NCBI GenBank assembly: GCA_028283765.1
Contig: JAPWJY010000008.1
Coordinates: 997,001 to 1,061,000, forward strand
DNA length: 64,000 nt
Origin: Parvibaculaceae bacterium
GTDB taxonomy: Bacteria > Pseudomonadota > Alphaproteobacteria > Parvibaculales > Parvibaculaceae
Reading direction: 5' to 3'
Part shown: piece by piece, positions 45,481 to 57,255 of the stretch
Layout of the letters: every line of letters begins with the position of its first letter
Position numbering within the stretch: the stretch's first letter is position 1
Notes under the pieces: generated by a model
What the model was told of the DNA's origin: nothing
The model's database searches: none
The model's input: the letters and a program-made list of their open reading frames with translations, nothing else
Made by a program: the position numbers and the translations under genes

Positions 45481-45954
45481 ATGGCGATGGGTCTCAACGG
45501 GTCGGGCAGGGGAGGCAGGCGCAGCCGCTTCGCCCGCGCGCCGATGGCCGAAATCAACGTGACGCCGATGGTCGACGTCATGCTGGTGCTGCTCATCATC
45601 TTCATGGTGGCCGCGCCGATGCTGACGGTCGGCGTGCCGGTCGATCTGCCCAAGACTCAGGCGTCCGCCCTTCAGGGCGACAATGAGCCGCTGTCGATCT
45701 CGATCAGCGGCAACGGGCAGATTTATTTGCAGGATACGGCGGTGACGCCGGAGGAAATCGTGCCGCGCCTTCAGGCCATATCCAAGAACGGGTATGACCA
45801 GCGCATTTTCGTGCGTGCGGACAAGCAGATCGATTACGGCAAGGTGATGGATGTGATGGGGCGCATCAATGCCGCCGGTTTCACAAAGGTTGGTCTGGTA
45901 ACCGATACGGGCGGGTCGGATGCCGGGGCATCTGGTGCAAACAGCACCAAATAG
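45481..45954 (+). CDS. tolR: Tol-Pal system protein TolR
   Basis: A 157-residue protein with one transmembrane helix containing the critical Asp: EINVTPMVDVMLVLLIIFMV (about 22-41). A periplasmic ExbD-like domain follows. It is the stator-like partner of TolQ. An unusually long start MAMGLNGSGRGGRRSR is Gly/Arg-rich and cytosolic. Confidence 0.96.
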   Translation: MAMGLNGSGRGGRRSRFARAPMAEINVTPMVDVMLVLLIIFMVAAPMLTVGVPVDLPKTQASALQGDNEPLSISISGNGQIYLQDTAVTPEEIVPRLQAISKNGYDQRIFVRADKQIDYGKVMDVMGRINAAGFTKVGLVTDTGGSDAGASGANSTK

Positions 45955-45963
45955 TAAGAGCCC

Positions 45964-46881
45964 ATGCGCAACGGTTTGTATTTTTCGGTGGCGTTGCACG
46001 TCACGGTCATCCTTCTCGCGCTGGTAACGCTGCCCGCGCCGAAGGTTTTGCCGTCGATCCCTTCCGCTGTCGCCGTCGAGCTGGTCGACATCGGCGACGT
46101 CACCAATTTCAAGAAATCCGACAAGCCGACCGACAAGGTGAAAGCGCCCCAGAAGCGGATCGTCAAGGAGACGCCGCTGCCGGTCGCGCCTCAGCAGGAC
46201 CAGCCCAAGCCCGTCGAGCAAAAGCCCGAGGAAAAGCCGGAGCCGGCGCCCGAACCCAAGCCTGAGCCCAAGCCCGTTGAAAAGGCCGAGGAAAAGCCCG
46301 AGCCCACGCCTGACAAGGTGGTGGATGCGGAAGCTGAGAAGGTGAAGAAGGTCGAGCCCAAGAAGGCCGAGGAGCCCAAGCCGAAAAAGGCCGAGGCCAA
46401 GCCCGCCAAGCCCAAGCCGACCAAGGACAAGGCCAAGAAGAAGGACGATTTCGACCCGACCCAGATTGCCGCCCTGCTCAACAAGGTGCCGGACAAGAAG
46501 GAGAAGACCCAGGCGGAGGAATCGACCCAGGCCGTCTCCGATGACCAGACGGAAAGCGCCTTCGCCTCGAAGCTCTCCATGACCGAGATCGACGCCTTCC
46601 GCGCGCAGATGGTCAAATGCTGGACCGTGCCCGCAGGTGCTGCCAATGCGGCGGATCTGGTCGTCCAGATCGAGGTCAACCTCAACAAGGACGGCACGCT
46701 CGCGAGCCCGCCGCAGCTTGTGAACAGCGGGCGGCTTTCCGATCCCTATTTCAGGGCGGCGGCGGACAGCGCCATGCGCGCCATCCGCATGTGCCAGCCC
46801 TACAAGATGCCTGCCGACAAGTATGACGGCTGGAAAGAGCTGGAACTGGACTTCAACCCGCGCGATATGCTGGGAGGCTGA
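45964..46881 (+). CDS. tolA: Tol-Pal system protein TolA
   Basis: A 305-residue protein with an N-terminal membrane helix (about 4-24). A long Pro/Glu/Lys-rich linker follows (about 55-165, repeats such as EKPEPTP and PKPEPKP), then a C-terminal domain starting near [20 protein letters not shown]. TolA transduces TolQR energy to Pal and TolB. The polyproline-rich linker is a plausible EF-P substrate. The last two residues before the stop are Gly-Gly. Confidence 0.92.
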   Translation: MRNGLYFSVALHVTVILLALVTLPAPKVLPSIPSAVAVELVDIGDVTNFKKSDKPTDKVKAPQKRIVKETPLPVAPQQDQPKPVEQKPEEKPEPAPEPKPEPKPVEKAEEKPEPTPDKVVDAEAEKVKKVEPKKAEEPKPKKAEAKPAKPKPTKDKAKKKDDFDPTQIAALLNKVPDKKEKTQAEESTQAVSDDQTESAFASKLSMTEIDAFRAQMVKCWTVPAGAANAADLVVQIEVNLNKDGTLASPPQLVNSGRLSDPYFRAAADSAMRAIRMCQPYKMPADKYDGWKELELDFNPRDMLGG

Positions 46882-47036
46882 GGCTTGCTGGTGGCCTTTT
46901 TCGCCGGGAGAGCCGGTTTTTGTGGAAAACAGGTCGAAAGGCCGCATTTGAGCCCTGTTCTGACACAATTGTCCCGGATAAAGGCGGCCCGGATATGCGC
47001 AATGACGGCAAGAGGCGAATGGCAGGAGACATGTCG

Positions 47037-48392
47037 ATGAATCAGGCGGTTCAAAATCGGAAGCCGGGCCGGAGAGTGGTCCGTTTCGCGGGGCTGCTGG
47101 CTGTGGCGGTCATGATGCTGGCGAACCTGGCGGTTCCGGCAAAGGCCGCGCTCAAGATCGAGATCACCCAGGGCAACATGAACCCGCTGCCCATCGCCAT
47201 CACCGACTTTTCCGGCCAGCAGGCCAAGGATGCGGCGGTTGGCTCCGACATCGCAGGGGTCATTTCCAACGACCTCGACCGCTCGGGCCTGTTCAAGCCG
47301 CTGGCCAAGGCCTCCTTCATCGACAAGCCGACCGACATCAACGTGCAGCCGCGATTCGCCGACTGGCGCGTCATCAACGCCCAGGCGCTGGTGACGGGGC
47401 AGGTGCAGGTGCAACCCGATGGCCGACTCAAGGTGGAGTTCCGGCTGTGGGACGTCTATGGCGAACAGCAGCTTGTCGGGCTCCAGTTCTTCACCACGCC
47501 CCAGAACTGGCGCCGCGTCGCCCATCTGGTGGCGGACGCGATCTACCAGCGCCTGACCGGCGAAAGCGGCTATTTCGACACGCGCATCGTCTATGTGTCG
47601 GAGGCGGGGCCCAAGGGCAAGCGCGTCAAGCGCCTCGCGATCATGGATCAGGATGGATATAATCCCCGGGTTCTGACCGACGGCCGCGATCTGGTGCTGA
47701 CGCCGCGCTTCAGCCCGAATTCGCAGGAAATCACCTATCTTTCCTATCACAACAACCGTCCCCGCGTTTACCTCCTCGATCTGGAGACGGGCCAGCAGGA
47801 AGTGGTCGGCGATTTCCCCGGCATGACCTTCGCGCCACGTTTCTCGCCGGATGGCCAGCGCGTGGTGATGAGCCTCCAGAAGGGCGGCAACGCCGACATC
47901 TATACGATGGACCTGCGGACCCGCCGGGTGACCCGCATCACCAATACGGCGGCCATCGACACCGCGCCGTCCTATTCGCCCGACGGCAAGTTCATCACCT
48001 TCGAGTCCGACCGCGGCGGCACGCAGCAGGTCTATGTCATGAACGCCGACGGCTCGAACCAGCATCGCATCAGCTTCGGCAAGGGCAGCTATGCCACCCC
48101 GGTCTGGTCGCCGCGCGGTGATCTGATCGCCTTCACCAAGCTCACGGGCGGCCAGTTCCAGATCGGCGTGATCAGCCCCGACGGGAGCGGCGAGCGCATC
48201 CTGACCAGCGGCTATCACAATGAGGGTCCGACCTGGGCGCCCAATGGCCGCGTGCTGATGCTGTTCCGCGAGACGCCGGGGGCCAGCGGCGGGCCGAATC
48301 TGTGGTCGGTGGACCTCACCGGCTACAATGAGCGCAAGGTGCAGACGCCGACCTTCGCCTCGGACCCGGCCTGGTCGCCTTTGCTGGAATAG
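47037..48392 (+). CDS. tolB: Tol-Pal system beta-propeller protein TolB
   Basis: A 451-residue periplasmic protein with a signal peptide ([22 protein letters not shown]). An N-terminal domain ([20 protein letters not shown]) precedes repeated propeller blades, seen as [53 protein letters not shown] and [16 protein letters not shown]. It binds Pal and TolA. Several in-frame ATGs exist (46995, 47019, 47031, 47037); AGGAG at 47024-47028 best fits 47037. Confidence 0.95.
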   Translation: MNQAVQNRKPGRRVVRFAGLLAVAVMMLANLAVPAKAALKIEITQGNMNPLPIAITDFSGQQAKDAAVGSDIAGVISNDLDRSGLFKPLAKASFIDKPTDINVQPRFADWRVINAQALVTGQVQVQPDGRLKVEFRLWDVYGEQQLVGLQFFTTPQNWRRVAHLVADAIYQRLTGESGYFDTRIVYVSEAGPKGKRVKRLAIMDQDGYNPRVLTDGRDLVLTPRFSPNSQEITYLSYHNNRPRVYLLDLETGQQEVVGDFPGMTFAPRFSPDGQRVVMSLQKGGNADIYTMDLRTRRVTRITNTAAIDTAPSYSPDGKFITFESDRGGTQQVYVMNADGSNQHRISFGKGSYATPVWSPRGDLIAFTKLTGGQFQIGVISPDGSGERILTSGYHNEGPTWAPNGRVLMLFRETPGASGGPNLWSVDLTGYNERKVQTPTFASDPAWSPLLE

Positions 48393-48730
48393 GCGACTTG
48401 CCATGGGATGGCGGGGAGGCCATTCGCATGGGCGGATCGTCCCCATTCCGGAATGGTGCAAAAAGGCCACATCGACTTCACCGGGAAGTCGCATTTCTGC
48501 CAACTCCCCTTGATCCGGCTAGGGACAATGTCTAGGATCAGTGTTGCGGTACAGCAACCCCAGCGTCGGCCAATTTCGGACGACGTGCCTAGGTCAGTGA
48601 ACATAGGCCGCTTTTGGTTTGAGCAACGTGAGACGTACAGTAAAATGTATGGCAAGCGTGGCTCTTGGTGTGCAAAGGCTATGATGTGCGCTGAGGCTCA
48701 AAGCCGCCAAAATTATAGGAGAGCACCCGA
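48393..48730 (+). promoter_or_regulatory. tolB-pal intergenic region with two promoter candidates
   Basis: No gene is seen in these 338 bp. Two sigma-70-like pairs read toward pal: TTGATC/TAGGAT (48510-48515, 48533-48538; 17-bp spacing) and the stronger TTGAGC/TAAAAT (48619-48624, 48641-48646; 16-bp spacing), the second 85 bp from the pal start. A small hairpin, GTTGC-GGTACA-GCAAC, is at about 48543-48558. Pal therefore probably has its own promoter besides read-through from tolB. Confidence 0.5.
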
Positions 48731-49249
48731 ATGAAGTCCCTCAATTCCGGCCTGCGGTTCGCTGTTGTGGCCGCCGCTGTCATGATGCTGGCCGCCTGCA
48801 GCTCCACCTCCGATGATACCGGAGCGAGCACGTCGGCAGCCCCTGCCACGACCTCCGAGCCCACCAGCTCGATCGTCCCCGGTTCGGCTGAAGATTTCGA
48901 GCAGAACGTCGGTAATCGCGTCTATTTCGACCTCAACCAGTCGACCCTGACGGACGAAGCCCGCGCGACCCTGCAGAAGCAGGCCGCCTGGCTCAAGACC
49001 TACCCGAGCGTTGCGCTCACGGTTGAAGGCAACTGCGACGAACGCGGCACCCGCGAGTACAACCTTGCCCTGGGTGCCCGCCGCGCCAACGCCGCCAAGT
49101 CCTACCTTGTCGGCCTCGGTGTCGAAGCCTCGCGCCTGACCACGATCTCCTACGGCAAAGAGCGTCCGATCGACCCGGCTTCGAACGAAGAAGCCTGGGC
49201 CAAGAATCGTAACGCCACGTCGGTCATCTCCGGCGGCGCCAGCAGCTAA
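48731..49249 (+). CDS. pal: Peptidoglycan-associated lipoprotein Pal
   Basis: A 172-residue lipoprotein with signal and lipobox MLAAC (Cys near residue 23). A Ser/Thr-rich linker leads to an OmpA domain: RVYFDLNQSTLTDEARATL, VEGNCDERGTREYNLALGARRA. It is anchored in the outer membrane and binds peptidoglycan and TolB, completing Tol-Pal. AGGAGAG precedes the ATG. A strong terminator follows. Confidence 0.96.
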   Translation: MKSLNSGLRFAVVAAAVMMLAACSSTSDDTGASTSAAPATTSEPTSSIVPGSAEDFEQNVGNRVYFDLNQSTLTDEARATLQKQAAWLKTYPSVALTVEGNCDERGTREYNLALGARRANAAKSYLVGLGVEASRLTTISYGKERPIDPASNEEAWAKNRNATSVISGGASS

Positions 49250-49281
49250 TTCGGCTTCATCGCTTTGATGCGGTGAGTTGG

Positions 49282-49320
49282 AAGCGCCTTTCCGTTAACG
49301 CGGAAGGGCGCTTTTCTTTT
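49282..49320 (+). terminator. Rho-independent terminator after pal
   Basis: GCGCCTTTCCG and CGGAAGGGCGC form a stem with one unpaired base, followed by TTTTCTTTT. Confidence 0.88.
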
Positions 49321-49448
49321 ATAAGGCCCGCGACTCTTCTATAAGGCTCGCGACGGCGCATTCCGGCCCGATGCCGGGCCATCCGCCGCAATTTGGTCGA
49401 ACTTTTGCAATTTTCTGATGCCGCCGCCGTTGGCAAGGGGAAGTGGTC

Positions 49449-50432
49449 GTGAAGAAAAGCCCGTTCCGGACGTTCCGTGTGCTGTTCGCTGCTGCCTTGA
49501 TGGCGTCGGCGGCAATGCCCCTTGCGGGCCTTGCCGCGCCGTTCGACGCCCAGTCTCTTTCCGGCCAGAGGCTTTCAGGCCAGGCCCAGCTTCTTTCCGG
49601 CGAGGCCGCCGTGATCAACCGGCAGGTGGCGGAACTCCAGCGCGTCGCCGACGACGATTCGGATTCGGACGCTTCCGGGAGTGGCGGCACCGCCGGCACG
49701 GCGGATCTCCAGGCCCGCATGGATGCGATCGAGGAGAACATGCGGACCCTCAACGGCCGGGTCGACGAGGTGCAGCATCAGGTCGACCAGACCAACACCC
49801 GTCTGGACAAGTTGCAGGCCGACATCGATTTGCGCTTCCAGGATCTTCAGGGCGGAGCCGCCGCAGGCGGAACAGGTGCGGCGGCTGGCGCTGCCGCTGC
49901 TGCGCCGTCCAGCGCTGACAGCGGCAATCTCGCGCCCCAGGATACCGGCGGCACGAACGGCGGCGGCGTTGAAGGAAACGGCGTCCTTGGCACCATGCCG
50001 GCCAGTACGCCCCCCGCTGCCGACGCGACCGGCGGGGCGCTGCCATCGGGCACGCCCAAGGAGCAATATGACGCCGCCATCGCGCTCATGAAGCGTGGCC
50101 AGTATCCCGAGGCCCGCAACGCCTTCGACCAGTTTCTGGCCCAGCACGCCGATGACCCGCTGGCGGGCAACGCCCAATACTGGCTGGGCGAGACCTATTA
50201 TGTGCAGGGTGACTACAAGTCGGCGGCGGATGCCTTCCTCAAGGGCTACACCACCTATTCCAAGAGCACCAAGGCGCCGGACAGCCTGCTGAAGCTCGGC
50301 ATGACGCTCGGCGTGCTGAAGCAGACCAAGGCGGCCTGCGCCACCTTCGGCGAACTCGGCAAGCGCTTTCCCAAGGCGTCGCAGGCCATCGTCCAGCGGG
50401 CGAAGGTCGAGCGCCAGAAGGCGGGCTGCTAG
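49449..50432 (+). CDS. cpoB: Tol-Pal-associated periplasmic protein CpoB/YbgF
   Basis: A 327-residue periplasmic protein: signal peptide (FRVLFAAALMASAAMPLAGLAA), a coiled-coil trimerisation region (LQARMDAIEENMRTLNGRVDEVQHQVDQTNTRLDKLQADI, in parts), a low-complexity Gly/Ala linker, and C-terminal TPRs (KEQYDAAIALMKRGQYPEARNAFDQFLAQHADDP, in parts). It coordinates peptidoglycan synthesis with Tol-Pal. GTG 49449 is preferred over GTG 49443 because of the AGGGGAA site at 49436-49442. Confidence 0.92.
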   Translation: MKKSPFRTFRVLFAAALMASAAMPLAGLAAPFDAQSLSGQRLSGQAQLLSGEAAVINRQVAELQRVADDDSDSDASGSGGTAGTADLQARMDAIEENMRTLNGRVDEVQHQVDQTNTRLDKLQADIDLRFQDLQGGAAAGGTGAAAGAAAAAPSSADSGNLAPQDTGGTNGGGVEGNGVLGTMPASTPPAADATGGALPSGTPKEQYDAAIALMKRGQYPEARNAFDQFLAQHADDPLAGNAQYWLGETYYVQGDYKSAADAFLKGYTTYSKSTKAPDSLLKLGMTLGVLKQTKAACATFGELGKRFPKASQAIVQRAKVERQKAGC

Positions 50433-50440
50433 GGCCTGCC

Positions 50441-51766
50441 GTGACGCAGGCGGGAGCATTCCCCGGCGCGATCACTCCGTTCGAGTTCGCCCGCGCGATC
50501 GTCCGGCTCGATCCGGGGCCGCGCCTTGCCGCCGCCGTTTCGGGCGGTCCCGATTCCCTGGCTCTGCTGTTGCTGACGGCTGAATGGGCCAAGGCGGCCG
50601 GACGGGATGTGGCCGTTCTGACCGTCGATCACCAGCTTCGTCCGGAAGCCGCCGCCGAGGCGCGCTACGTCGGGGACATTGCCGCCCGGCTGGGCATGCC
50701 CCACCAGATCCTCGTCTGGACCGGGGACAAGTCCGTATCCGGCATTTCGGCCGCCGCCCGCGAGGCCCGCTACGGGCTCCTGCTCGGCTGGTGCCGTACC
50801 CACGGCTATGGCGACCTGCTTGTCGCCCATCATCAGGACGATCAGGCGGAAACCTTTCTCATGCGGCTGGCGCGCGGCAGCGGCGTCGACGGGCTTGCCG
50901 CCATGGCCCCGGTGCACGAGCGCGAAGGCGTCCGAATCCTGCGGCCATTGCTGGATTTTCCCCGGGCGCGGCTTGCCCGGACCGTTGAGGAGGCCGGGAT
51001 CGAGCCGGTGGATGATCCGAGCAACCGCGACGCGCATTATGAGCGGGTCCGGGTCAGGGGCCTGTTCGGCCAGCTTGGCATCGAGGCTTCGGACCTTGCC
51101 GCGACCGCAAGCCGCATGGCGCGCGCCCGCGCGGCGCTGGAGCGCCAGACGGAAGAATTTCTGGATCGTCACAGCACCCTGCGGGCGGAGGGGGTGGCTT
51201 TCCTTGAGGTTCCTGCCCTTGCCGGGATGCCTGAGGAAATCGGCCTGCGCGCGCTCTCAAGTCTGCTGAGGACGATTTCGGGCGCGCGCTATCCCGGCCG
51301 CCTCGATTCGCTTGAACGGCTCTATGACATGGTGATTCGCGGCGATCCGGGGCAGGGCGTCACGCTCGGGGGCTGCCAGATCGCGCGGCGCGGCGCAGAC
51401 GCGATTGCGCTCTGGCGCGAACCGGCGGCGGCGCTGGCGGCGGCGGAACTGACGCTCCGGCCCGGGGCGAGCGGTCTCTGGGATGGCCGGTTCGAGCTGG
51501 TTCTGCGGGAAACCGGCGCGGACGCGGGCGAGGGGCCGGTCGTGGTTTCGGCGCTGGGCGAGGAAGGGCTAGCCGACATGCGGGCGCTGGGCGTCGTCAT
51601 TCCCGAGAACGGGTTGCCGCGCATGGCGCTGCGCTCATTGCCCGCCTTGCGCCGGGGGAAACTTATCCTCGCTGTGCCATCGCTGGGTTATGCTGCGCCC
51701 GGGATCGAAGCCGATGCGCGTTTTATCGGACTAAAAGACCCCGCGGTGAGGCCTGACGTCCCGTAG
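50441..51766 (+). CDS. tilS: tRNA(Ile)-lysidine synthetase
   Basis: A 441-residue N-type ATP pyrophosphatase that modifies C34 of the isoleucine CAU anticodon, changing it to read AUA. The P-loop AVSGGPDSLALLLL is near residues 27-40; HHQDDQAETFLMRLARGSG and RPLLDFPRARL are further landmarks. The start is GTG 50441, 8 bp after cpoB. It precedes ftsH, as in many alphaproteobacteria. Confidence 0.94.
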   Translation: MTQAGAFPGAITPFEFARAIVRLDPGPRLAAAVSGGPDSLALLLLTAEWAKAAGRDVAVLTVDHQLRPEAAAEARYVGDIAARLGMPHQILVWTGDKSVSGISAAAREARYGLLLGWCRTHGYGDLLVAHHQDDQAETFLMRLARGSGVDGLAAMAPVHEREGVRILRPLLDFPRARLARTVEEAGIEPVDDPSNRDAHYERVRVRGLFGQLGIEASDLAATASRMARARAALERQTEEFLDRHSTLRAEGVAFLEVPALAGMPEEIGLRALSSLLRTISGARYPGRLDSLERLYDMVIRGDPGQGVTLGGCQIARRGADAIALWREPAAALAAAELTLRPGASGLWDGRFELVLRETGADAGEGPVVVSALGEEGLADMRALGVVIPENGLPRMALRSLPALRRGKLILAVPSLGYAAPGIEADARFIGLKDPAVRPDVP

Positions 51767-51866
51767 CCACTGGTAATCCTTTGTTCGGGCACTATCTTTC
51801 CTCTAATATCGCAAGCAGATGAGGCGCGCGCCTTGATGTCGCGCCCGTTTCTGGAAGGTTCGTACT

Positions 51867-53786
<1,920 letters not shown>

Positions 53787-53880
53787 GTTTCCGGGCCGGG
53801 GTTATATCCCGGGATGGCGGAAACAGAATTTCCTGCGGGATCCGGAAGGGTTCCGCAGTTTTCGTTTGAGCGTCAGCGAT

Positions 53881-54747
53881 TCAACGGCTGTTCCGCTGGG
53901 CGAGCCACTGATCAAACCCCGTCAGCTTCGGTTGCCCGTTGCGAAGCGCCGGCATATCCGCGCGATAGCCGTCTGTCCCGAACCATCCGAACATCTTGCG
54001 CACGTCCGCAGGCAGGGACCGGAGGATCCATCCCGGAAGCGGGAACGGCAATCCCGGCGACCAGCCGTGGCGTTTGAATGCGGCGGCGATTTCAGATCGC
54101 GTCAACTCATCGCCGGCGATTTCATCGGCCCGGCCGATAAAGGCCCCGGGGTTTGCAAAGGCATGCGCCACCCATTTCCCGATATCCTCGACGGCGATCA
54201 TCTGGAGGGGTTTGTTTCCCGGCACATGGCTGCGCAGGAGCGCCATCAATACGAGCCGCATCGTGGGGCGGGTGAAATTATCCATGAAAAAAACCGGCCG
54301 CACGATTGTCGCGGGCAGACCGATCCTGCGGACATGCGTCTCGATCCGCCATTTGCTCTCAAAATGCGGTACGCCGGACTGGCGCTCGGCGCCGCCCACC
54401 GACGCATAAATGAAATGCGCCACATTGGCGGCGTGTGCCGCATCGGCAACGGCAATTCCACGCCGGGTTTCAACATCGGTCCCCTGATCCGTTCCCTGTA
54501 CGGAGAAGACGCCATGAGCGCCCTCGAAGGCCGCCCGGAGCGAAGCGGCATCGTCCATGTCGGCCGTGATGACCTCGACCCCGTTTCCAGCAAGGCGGCG
54601 GGCCGCATCGGCGTTCGGATTCCGCGAGATCGTGCGGATGTTCCATCGGCCGTCGGCCGCAAGGGCACGGGCCACAGCGCCACCCTGCTGGCCGGTCGCG
54701 CCGAGCACGATAATTGTTCTGGTAATGCTTTGGCTTTCTATCATCAT
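53881..54747 (-). CDS. NmrA-like NAD(P)-binding protein
   Basis: A 288-residue Rossmann protein with the start TIIVLGATGQQGGAVARALAADG (in two parts), the GxxGxxG motif of the NmrA/atypical SDR family. The catalytic Tyr-x-x-x-Lys is missing, which favours a NADP-sensing or quinone-reductase-like role over a classical dehydrogenase. It is divergent from an HxlR regulator (40-bp gap), a very common pair in which the regulator represses the oxidoreductase gene. Confidence 0.82.
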   Translation of the reverse strand: MMIESQSITRTIIVLGATGQQGGAVARALAADGRWNIRTISRNPNADAARRLAGNGVEVITADMDDAASLRAAFEGAHGVFSVQGTDQGTDVETRRGIAVADAAHAANVAHFIYASVGGAERQSGVPHFESKWRIETHVRRIGLPATIVRPVFFMDNFTRPTMRLVLMALLRSHVPGNKPLQMIAVEDIGKWVAHAFANPGAFIGRADEIAGDELTRSEIAAAFKRHGWSPGLPFPLPGWILRSLPADVRKMFGWFGTDGYRADMPALRNGQPKLTGFDQWLAQRNSR

Positions 54748-54787
54748 GGTATGAAAATCAGCTACAACAGCACAAAATCCAAGCAGG

Positions 54788-55168
54788 ATGGTTTTTCAGA
54801 CTGGTATGGAAATTCGTACGGATACAGACGGCCCTGGTGAGGATGCGTGCCCGCCAACGCCAGTCGAGTTGAACCAGTTCCGGCGGGCGGTGAACACTGT
54901 CATCGGCAAATGGAAGATCGACATCCTCTGGGTGTTGCTTCCCGGTCCCATGCGGTTCGGCGAGTTGCGGCGCGCCTTGCCGGGCATCACACAACATATG
55001 CTGACGGCGCAGTTGCGGGCGCTTGAAGCGGATGGCCTGATCGGCAGAACCGCATATGCGGAAATCCCTCCACGCGTGGAATATGCCCTCACCGGCCGCG
55101 CTTATGCGCTCAAGCCGATCTTTCTCGCCCTTCTCGACTGGTCGCTGGCGGCACGGACTGAGGGATAA
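54788..55168 (+). CDS. HxlR-family transcriptional regulator
   Basis: A 126-residue winged-helix protein. The HxlR pattern is clear: VIGKWKIDILWVLLPGPMRFGELRRALPGITQHMLTAQLRALEADGLI (in parts), then PPRVEYALT. The usual redox Cys near the N-terminus is present as DACPPTP (about residue 20). It probably regulates the divergent NmrA-like gene in response to electrophiles or aldehydes. ATG 54806 is an alternative start. Confidence 0.88.
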   Translation: MVFQTGMEIRTDTDGPGEDACPPTPVELNQFRRAVNTVIGKWKIDILWVLLPGPMRFGELRRALPGITQHMLTAQLRALEADGLIGRTAYAEIPPRVEYALTGRAYALKPIFLALLDWSLAARTEG

Positions 55169-55208
55169 GGCCGTAAACAAAAAGTCCGAGCGGCCGTCGG
55201 ACGCTTCT

Positions 55209-56186
55209 TCAATGCACCATCGAAGCGAGAATTTGAGGCATGAGGGCGGGATCCACGTCCTCTACATCATGCCCGGCTTCCGGGAGGGCGACGAAGCGCG
55301 CGCCCGGTATCCGCGCCGCCGCGCGCCGGCCCTGTTCGGGGGCGATGCAGATGTCGTGCTGGCCGTGGATCACGGTGGTGGGAACATCAATGTCCGCGAG
55401 AAGGGACTGGCGCGCGCCGGTGGCCGCCATGGCAAGTGCCTGACGCAGAATGCCGCCCGGATTGTAGGCCCGCGCCATGGAGCCCGATATGGCCCGCGCC
55501 AGCACGGTACCGCTCAGCCGGGCGGCCTTGACCCCATATAGCCGGGCGGCGGCGACGCCATCCTCGACGGCCTTTTCGCGCTCCGTGAAGCCCGCCATCG
55601 AGCGCAGCATGGCCTCGCGGGCCATCGCCGAACAGTCGATCCATGCGCTGCCGTCGGACGACATGAGCGAGGTCAGCGACAGGGCGCGTTCTGGATGGGT
55701 GGCGGCGACAATCTGCGCGATCATGCCGCCCATCGAGAAGCCGATGAGATGGCAGGCTTTCAGGCCGAGCCGGTCCATCAGATGGACCGCGTCGTCCGCC
55801 ATGTCGAAAAGCGTATAGGGAGCGGGCGGGGTATCGGAAGCCGGTTCGCCCTGCCCCGCGAACAGGCGCCGGCCGCGCGCCATGGCGTCGGGCTCGAAAG
55901 CGGGGCCGAAGCTCGTGGAAAGGCCACAGTCGCGATTGTCGAACGTGATGACACGATAGCGTTGGGCGAGGGCCTCGATAAAGGGCTGCGGCCAGTCCAC
56001 AAGCTGCATCCCCAGCCCCTGGATCAGCAGAACCGGCTCTCCGTCGCCCGGACCTGCCGTCCGGCAGGCCAGCCGCAGGGCCGTCCGTCCGGATGGCCCG
56101 GGAATGCCCGGGATCTCTTCCATCCGTTCAGTTTCCATGACAGGCACGCCACTCGCCGGGACCGTATCCGTGATGGCTGCGCTCAC
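55209..56186 (-). CDS. Alpha/beta hydrolase
   Basis: A 325-residue hydrolase with the nucleophile elbow GFSMGG (about 148-153), the acid near HGQHD (about 281-285) and the catalytic His in PEAGHDVED (about 308-316). It resembles esterases or haloalkane-dehalogenase-like enzymes; the substrate is unknown. Its start overlaps the end of the choline-binding protein gene, so they share a transcript. Confidence 0.85.
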   Translation of the reverse strand: MSAAITDTVPASGVPVMETERMEEIPGIPGPSGRTALRLACRTAGPGDGEPVLLIQGLGMQLVDWPQPFIEALAQRYRVITFDNRDCGLSTSFGPAFEPDAMARGRRLFAGQGEPASDTPPAPYTLFDMADDAVHLMDRLGLKACHLIGFSMGGMIAQIVAATHPERALSLTSLMSSDGSAWIDCSAMAREAMLRSMAGFTEREKAVEDGVAAARLYGVKAARLSGTVLARAISGSMARAYNPGGILRQALAMAATGARQSLLADIDVPTTVIHGQHDICIAPEQGRRAAARIPGARFVALPEAGHDVEDVDPALMPQILASMVH

Positions 56187-57133
56187 AGGCCGAGCTTCGC
56201 CTTGACGGCCGCAAGACCATCCTTGCCGTCGCTGGTGGTCACGCCCTTGAGCCAGGCGTCGAGATGCGCGGGCTGTTCCTTGATCGTCCTTGCCGCGGCC
56301 TTCGTGGGCGTCATGCCGCCCATCAGATAGCCCATGCCCTTGTTTTCATAGGGAATGTCGAAGGTGAGGTTGTTCAGCAGCGCCGCCACATTGGGACAGG
56401 CCTGCATATAGCCCTTGCGCACCTGGGTGCTGACGGTCGCGGCGCCCAGATTGGGCCCGTAATATTTGTCGCCGCCGGTCAGGTAGCTCATCTTGAACTT
56501 GTCGTTCATCGGATGGGGCGCCCAGCCCTGGAAGACGATCCATTCCTGCTTGCGGGTCTTGCGGTCGACTTCGGCCAGCATGCCCTGTTCGCTCGATTCC
56601 ACCACCTTCCAGCCCTCCAGATGGAAGGCCGGGTCCTTGATGATGTTGAGGGCCAGCTCGTTCGAGCCGGGTTCGATGCCGTACATCTTCTTGCCGAACT
56701 TGTCGGAGAACCGGTTCAGGTCGGCGATGTCGTGGACGCCCGCGTCATACACATAGGTCGGCACGGCGAAAGTGTATTTGGCCCCGGTCAGGTTGAGATG
56801 CACCGTCTCGACGCTGCCGTTGGCCTTGTAGGGGGCATAATACTGGACCATGGCCGGGTCCCAGTAGCCGAGGAAGACGTCGAGGTCGCCCTGCTTGAGA
56901 CCGGCATAGATGACGTTGATCGCCAGCACGTTCGAGGAGGGCTTGTAGCCGAGCGCATCAAGGATGACGCTCGCCGTGCCCGTGGTCAGGGCGAGATCGT
57001 TCCATCCGGGCTCGGCCATGCGCACCGGCAGGCAGGAAGCGGGGTCCGCCGCATGGGCCGGGCCCGCCGCGGCCAGAGGGCCGAGAACACTTATTGAAAG
57101 AGCCGCCGCCAGACCATATCGCCGAAACGCCAT
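56183..57133 (-). CDS. choX: Choline (quaternary-amine) ABC transporter substrate-binding protein
   Basis: A 316-residue periplasmic binding protein of the ChoX/ProX type with a signal peptide ending PAHAADPA. It contains LKQGDLDVFLGYWDPAMVQYY and KMYGIEPGSNELALNII, close to choline-binding proteins of alphaproteobacteria. No permease (choW) or ATPase (choV) genes accompany it here, so it is an orphan component. A TetR/BetI gene lies divergently upstream, and an operator palindrome is in between. ATG 57133 (MAFRRYG) is used; the longer frame to 57181 would read through the operator. Confidence 0.85.
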   Translation of the reverse strand: MAFRRYGLAAALSISVLGPLAAAGPAHAADPASCLPVRMAEPGWNDLALTTGTASVILDALGYKPSSNVLAINVIYAGLKQGDLDVFLGYWDPAMVQYYAPYKANGSVETVHLNLTGAKYTFAVPTYVYDAGVHDIADLNRFSDKFGKKMYGIEPGSNELALNIIKDPAFHLEGWKVVESSEQGMLAEVDRKTRKQEWIVFQGWAPHPMNDKFKMSYLTGGDKYYGPNLGAATVSTQVRKGYMQACPNVAALLNNLTFDIPYENKGMGYLMGGMTPTKAAARTIKEQPAHLDAWLKGVTTSDGKDGLAAVKAKLGL

Positions 57134-57164
57134 CGAACCCTCCTTTTGCCCAACAGGACAGTTT

Positions 57165-57182
57165 ATTGACCAACTGGTCAAT
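57165..57182. promoter_or_regulatory. BetI-type operator palindrome
   Basis: ATTGACCA-AC-TGGTCAAT is a perfect 8-bp inverted repeat with a 2-bp centre, placed in the 122 bp between choX and betI. TetR-family regulators bind symmetrical sites of this size, and its position would let BetI control both genes. Confidence 0.75.
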
Positions 57183-57255
57183 TCTTGATACCCGGGGGCA
57201 ATCTTGTCAAGCTCCGCCCGGCAGACTTCTGTCGAGGGGGCAAGCGGAGAAAAGA

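Noticed and set aside
46180-46440. Tandem repeat array
   Set aside because: This is the Pro/Glu/Lys linker of TolA, a normal feature of the family.
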